The position numbers and the translations under genes are program-made. A DNA stretch of 64,000 nt, taken from NCBI GenBank assembly GCA_035632055.1, contig DASQHO010000047.1, positions 1 to 64,000 on the forward strand. The letters are read 5' to 3'. Below, piece by piece: positions 61,232 to 64,000 of this stretch. The number at the start of each line of letters is the position of its first letter. Within the stretch, counting starts at the first letter, position 1. The notes beneath the pieces are model-generated. The model saw only the letters and a list, made by a program, of their open reading frames with translations. It did not search any database and was not told the DNA's origin. The DNA is from REEB95 sp035632055 (GTDB lineage Bacteria > Pseudomonadota > Alphaproteobacteria > ATCC43930 > CGMCC-115725).

Positions 61232-61852
61232 ATTTTAACGATCTGGGGACGGAAGACGTCGTCGAACGTCCAGAAGGTGCTGTGGGTGTGCACCGATTTG
61301 GGCATCGAGTACGAACGGCTCGATTGGGGCGGCGAGTTCGGCGGCAACGATGCGCCGGCTTACCGCACGATGAATCCCAACGGTCTTGTGCCGACAATCC
61401 AGGACGGCGTGGTGGTGATTTGGGAATCCAACACCATCATGCGCTACCTGTGCGCCGTGTATGGCGGAGCTGCACTGTACCCCGCCGATCCGGCGCGCCG
61501 CAGCCATGTCGAACGTTGGATGGACTGGCAGCTGTCGCGCCTCAATGCGCCGCTCGCAGGACTCATGCGGGGCTATTACCGAACGCCGGAGCCGCAGCGT
61601 GATTTTCCAATGCTGACGCGTTACCGCATCGAGGCAACTGCGCTGTGGGAGATAGTCGAGCGCCAGCTCGCGGGACAGGATTATCTGGCCGAGAATACGT
61701 TCACCCTCGCCGATATCGGCATCGGCATCTGGGCGCATCGCTGGTTCCATTATCCGATCGAACGGCCCGCGATGCCGGCTTTGACCAAATGGTACCAGCG
61801 GCTGCAGCAGCGGCCAGGGTTCGCTGCACACGTCGCAGGTCCGATCGGCTGA
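61232..61852 (+). CDS. Glutathione S-transferase family protein, apparently starting at ATT
   Basis: Cytoplasmic GST of 206 residues. The N-terminal thioredoxin-like domain has IWGRKTSSNVQKVLW (Ser near residue 10 as catalytic candidate), NPNGLVPTIQDGVVVIWESN and AVYGGAALYP; the C-terminal helical domain follows (YLAENTFTLADIGIGIWAHR). No ATG, GTG or TTG fits the family start. In frame, ATT at 61232 gives the expected first strand (ILTIWG) and follows GGGGGAGGGGG. A GTG start at 61277 would delete the catalytic strand. It follows sufT by 35 bp and may share its transcript. Confidence 0.78.
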   Translation: MLTIWGRKTSSNVQKVLWVCTDLGIEYERLDWGGEFGGNDAPAYRTMNPNGLVPTIQDGVVVIWESNTIMRYLCAVYGGAALYPADPARRSHVERWMDWQLSRLNAPLAGLMRGYYRTPEPQRDFPMLTRYRIEATALWEIVERQLAGQDYLAENTFTLADIGIGIWAHRWFHYPIERPAMPALTKWYQRLQQRPGFAAHVAGPIG

Positions 61853-61879
61853 ATCTAACGCAATCGTGAAGCCGGCCTG

Positions 61880-61903
61880 ACACACGATTTTCGTATCGTG
61901 TGT
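61880..61903. repeat. Perfect 9-bp hairpin after the GST gene
   Basis: ACACACGAT (61880-61888) pairs with ATCGTGTGT (61895-61903) around TTTCGT. There is no T-run after it, so it is not a classical intrinsic terminator, though it could stabilise or end the suf-GST transcript. Confidence 0.5.
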
Positions 61904-61992
61904 GTCCGGACATGCACACACGTCTCAAAAGCGGGACTTGCACGGCCCTGCGCAAGCTGATCCCCTAGCGCGCCCAATTGGACCGAAAGACG

Positions 61993-62871
61993 ATGAAGCC
62001 CTGGCTCGCCGCCATTGCCGTCATCCCTTTTGCGTTGTCCGCATTGCCGGCGCGCGCCGCCGACGATGCGGCGATCGCTCGCGGCGCGTACATCTTCGCT
62101 GCCGCCGACTGCGGCACCTGTCATACCGATACCAAGAATAACGGCGCGCCTCTGGCGGGCGGCCGCGCGCTCGTTACCGCCTTCGGAACCTTCTACACGC
62201 CCAATATCACGCCCGATCCGACCAACGGAATCGGCAGCTGGTCGCTCGCCGATTTCCGTCATGCGCTGCGCGATGGCAAGGGGCGGAATGGCGAATATCT
62301 GTACCCGGTTTTTCCGTTCGCGTCGTATACCGGAATGAACGACGCCGACATCGCCGACCTCTACGCCTTCCTGATGACACAGAAGCCCGAACCGGTTCCG
62401 GATAGGGCCGATCAGATCAAAGTTCCCTTCGAGTTCCGATCGCTCTTGCTGGCATGGCGGCTTTTATATTTCACGCCGGGCCCGTTGCAGCCAGTCGCCA
62501 GTGAAAGTACGCAATGGAACCGCGGGCGTTATCTTTCCGAGGCCGTCGTGCATTGCCAGGAATGCCACACGCCGCGCAATTTCCTCGGCGCCCTCGAAAA
62601 AAGCGGGCACGCTTACGCCGGCAATCCGAACGGACCGGACCGCGTGCGTTCGCCCAACATCACGCCGGACAGCGACACCGGCATTGGCCAATGGAGCTTG
62701 GCCGACATCGTTACGGTGTTGAAGACCGGCCAAACGCCGGATTCCGACGCCGTCGACAGGCAGATGAGCGACGTGGTCAAGGGCACAACCTTGCTGACAG
62801 AATCCGATCGCTTGGCGATCGCGGTCTACCTCAAATCCTTGCCGCCGCTGCACGCGACCCCTAGGAATTAA
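61993..62871 (+). CDS. Di-heme cytochrome c, alcohol-dehydrogenase-type
   Basis: Periplasmic electron carrier of 292 residues with signal peptide to about residue 22. Two covalent heme motifs: Cys40-Gly-Thr-Cys-His44 and Cys188-Gln-Glu-Cys-His192, each followed by TPNITPD or SPNITPDSDTGIG. The arrangement resembles the c subunit of membrane-bound dehydrogenases or SorB/CccA-like di-heme carriers. No dehydrogenase catalytic gene lies nearby. ATG 61993 is chosen over TTG 61978. Confidence 0.88.
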   Translation: MKPWLAAIAVIPFALSALPARAADDAAIARGAYIFAAADCGTCHTDTKNNGAPLAGGRALVTAFGTFYTPNITPDPTNGIGSWSLADFRHALRDGKGRNGEYLYPVFPFASYTGMNDADIADLYAFLMTQKPEPVPDRADQIKVPFEFRSLLLAWRLLYFTPGPLQPVASESTQWNRGRYLSEAVVHCQECHTPRNFLGALEKSGHAYAGNPNGPDRVRSPNITPDSDTGIGQWSLADIVTVLKTGQTPDSDAVDRQMSDVVKGTTLLTESDRLAIAVYLKSLPPLHATPRN

Positions 62872-62901
62872 TGTCGTATCGTCGCGAATGGCGGAGGACA
62901 C

Positions 62902-63681
62902 ATGGATTTGGGCCTCAAAGGCAAGGCGGCGCTGGTCTGTGCTGCAAGCAAAGGTTTAGGCAGGGGTTGTGCCACCGCGCTGGCCGCCGAGGGAGTAGAC
63001 CTGGTAATCACCGCGCGAGGCCGCGAGGCGCTCGAGGCGACGGCGGCCGAGTTACGCGACCGTTATGGCGTCAAGGTTACAGCGATCGTCGGTGACATTA
63101 CGACGACAGAAGGCCGCGCCGCTGCGCTCGCCGCGTGTCCGTCGCCTGATATCCTCGTGACCAACGCCGGCGGACCGCCGCCGGGCGATTTCCGAAATTG
63201 GACGCGCGACATCTGGATCAAGGCACTCGACGCCAACATGCTGACTCCCATCGCGCTCATTCAGGCGACTGTCGACGCGATGATCGCACGGTGTTTCGGC
63301 CGCATCGTCAACATCACCTCGAGTGCGGTCAAAGCGCCGATCGACATTCTCGGCCTGTCGAATGGTGCACGGACCGGCCTCACCGGATTCATCGCTGGCC
63401 TGTCGCGCAAAACCGTGGCGCACAACGTGACGATCAATAATCTGCTGCCGGGCGCGATGGACACCGACAGACTGCGCGCCAACACTGAAACGATGGCGAA
63501 AAACGCGAATATTTCCGTCGAAGAAGCGCAACGTCGGCGGTTAGCGACCATTCCGGCGGGCCGAGCCGGCACGCCTGCCGAATTCGGCGCTGCTTGTGCA
63601 TTTTTGTGCAGCACCCAAGCCGGCTACATCACCGGCCAAAACCTGCTGATCGACGGCGGAGCTTATCCGGGAACGTTCTAA
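62902..63681 (+). CDS. SDR family oxidoreductase lacking canonical YxxxK
   Basis: Rossmann-fold SDR of 259 residues. AASKGLGRGCA (residues 14-24) is the NAD-binding motif and TNAGGPPPGDF the central one. Ser140/141 occupies the catalytic Ser position, but the expected Tyr-Lys site reads S153-N-G-A-R157 (GLSNGARTGL), so both Tyr and Lys are replaced. It nonetheless has an SDR C-terminus (TGQNLLIDGGAYPGTF). GGAGG precedes ATG 62902. Relatives labelled 3-oxoacyl-reductase-like share SNGAR as I recall, so it may be a distinct subfamily. Function is unknown. Confidence 0.87.
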   Translation: MDLGLKGKAALVCAASKGLGRGCATALAAEGVDLVITARGREALEATAAELRDRYGVKVTAIVGDITTTEGRAAALAACPSPDILVTNAGGPPPGDFRNWTRDIWIKALDANMLTPIALIQATVDAMIARCFGRIVNITSSAVKAPIDILGLSNGARTGLTGFIAGLSRKTVAHNVTINNLLPGAMDTDRLRANTETMAKNANISVEEAQRRRLATIPAGRAGTPAEFGAACAFLCSTQAGYITGQNLLIDGGAYPGTF

Positions 63682-63693
63682 GTCGGCGGCGCG

Positions 63694-64000
63694 CTAGGCG
63701 ACGTCACGCGCACCCTGAACCGGCGCCCTGCGCAGGCTGCGCTCGGGCGGAAAGCGCACCGTGACGGTCGTGCCTTTGCCGACCGTGCTGTCGATGGAGA
63801 AGCGGCCGCCGTGCAGCTCGCACATCGAGCGGGCGAGGGGCAGGCCGAGGCCGGTGCCCTGGTACTTGCGATGCAGCGAGCTGTCGATCTGCTCGAATGG
63901 TTGCAAGGCGCGTTCGAGGTCGGCAGCGGCGATGCCGATGCCGGTGTCGGAGACCTGGATGACCAGACCGTCTTTGTCGTCGACGCGTGCAATGATGCGC
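63694..64000 (-). CDS. Sensor histidine kinase, C-terminal part (cut by window edge)
   Basis: The open frame enters from the right edge and ends at the TAG at 63694. It encodes about 101 residues of an ATPase domain: VSDTGIGIAAADLERAL, FEQIDSSLHRKYQGTGLGLPL and SMCELHGGRFSIDSTVGKGT are the D-, F- and G-box regions. The sequence resembles the histidine kinase at 13520-15367. Its N-terminal portion and any regulator lie outside the window. Confidence 0.92.
   Translation of the reverse strand, partial: RIIARVDDKDGLVIQVSDTGIGIAAADLERALQPFEQIDSSLHRKYQGTGLGLPLARSMCELHGGRFSIDSTVGKGTTVTVRFPPERSLRRAPVQGARDVA

Noticed and set aside
61880..61903. Intrinsic terminator after the GST gene
   Set aside because: Perfect stem but no U-tract downstream.

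Overview
The window is GC-rich chromosomal DNA from an alphaproteobacterium. Supporting evidence: a divergent uvrA-ssb pair sharing a LexA box of the alphaproteobacterial type (GTTC-N7-GTTC), two perfect CtrA-type sites (TTAA-N7-TTAA), GyrA with Ala at the quinolone-determining position, recG and sdhE-mfd grouped together, bactofilins, and an Rrf2-sufBCDS operon with sufU/sufT-like genes. I cannot assign a genus. Both ends are cut: uvrA runs off the left edge and a sensor histidine kinase runs off the right edge. I found no insertion sequence, integrase, phage gene or CRISPR array; the region reads as ordinary core and near-core chromosome with short accessory insertions.

Layout. 1-5.3 kb: DNA repair and replication genes (uvrA, ssb, gyrA) plus coaD. 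5.5-8.1 kb: an OYE-family flavin oxidoreductase, an orphan Flp pilin under a CtrA box, and a sugar-nucleotide epimerase-like protein with an altered catalytic motif. 8.1-13.4 kb: OsmC, a SHOCT protein, a FemAB-like/GT4 pair of the kind found with exopolysaccharide (XrtA) systems, a spacer with two intrinsic terminators, and a methyltransferase. 13.5-16.9 kb: a Cache-like histidine kinase, an alpha/beta hydrolase, a PH-domain membrane protein and tRNA-Lys. 17.0-18.5 kb: an overlapping type III polyketide synthase and ICMT-like methyltransferase pair. 18.6-26.3 kb: DUF502, recG, an amidohydrolase, sdhE and mfd. 26.3-31.6 kb: FrnE-like DsbA, acyl-CoA synthetase, SDR and two hydroxyacid dehydrogenases. 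31.7-40.9 kb: an EpmC-like HExxH protein, a double-SPOR protein, a three-gene 2-oxoacid oxidoreductase operon with its own flavin/Fe-S NAD(P)-type subunit, a polytopic membrane protein and a histidine phosphatase.

40.9-50.1 kb: two overlapping bactofilin genes, tRNA-Ser, a cupredoxin lipoprotein, a tiny lipoprotein, a Spy/LTxxQ-like protein with a His/Tyr-rich exported partner, an MFS transporter, a TPR protein with a repeated glycosyltransferase-like domain, and an OmpR-type two-component system with a 32-residue membrane peptide gene upstream. 50.2-54.9 kb: a Tat-exported beta-carbonic anhydrase, an acyl-CoA dehydrogenase, and two convergent genes for secreted right-handed beta-helix proteins. 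55.0-61.2 kb: the SUF iron-sulfur assembly operon with an IscR-like operator ahead of its Rrf2 regulator. 61.2-64.0 kb: a GST that appears to start at ATT, a di-heme cytochrome c, an SDR lacking the usual YxxxK motif, and the truncated kinase.

The genes interlock mainly through tight operons with stop/start overlaps (gyrA-coaD, sdhE-mfd, PKS-ICMT, alpha-beta oxidoreductase subunits, suf genes). The SUF operon supplies Fe-S clusters that the 2-oxoacid oxidoreductase needs. The less expected items are the PKS/ICMT pair, the oxidoreductase triad, the EpmC-like protein, the terminator-bounded spacer near 11.4-11.6 kb, and the CtrA boxes.
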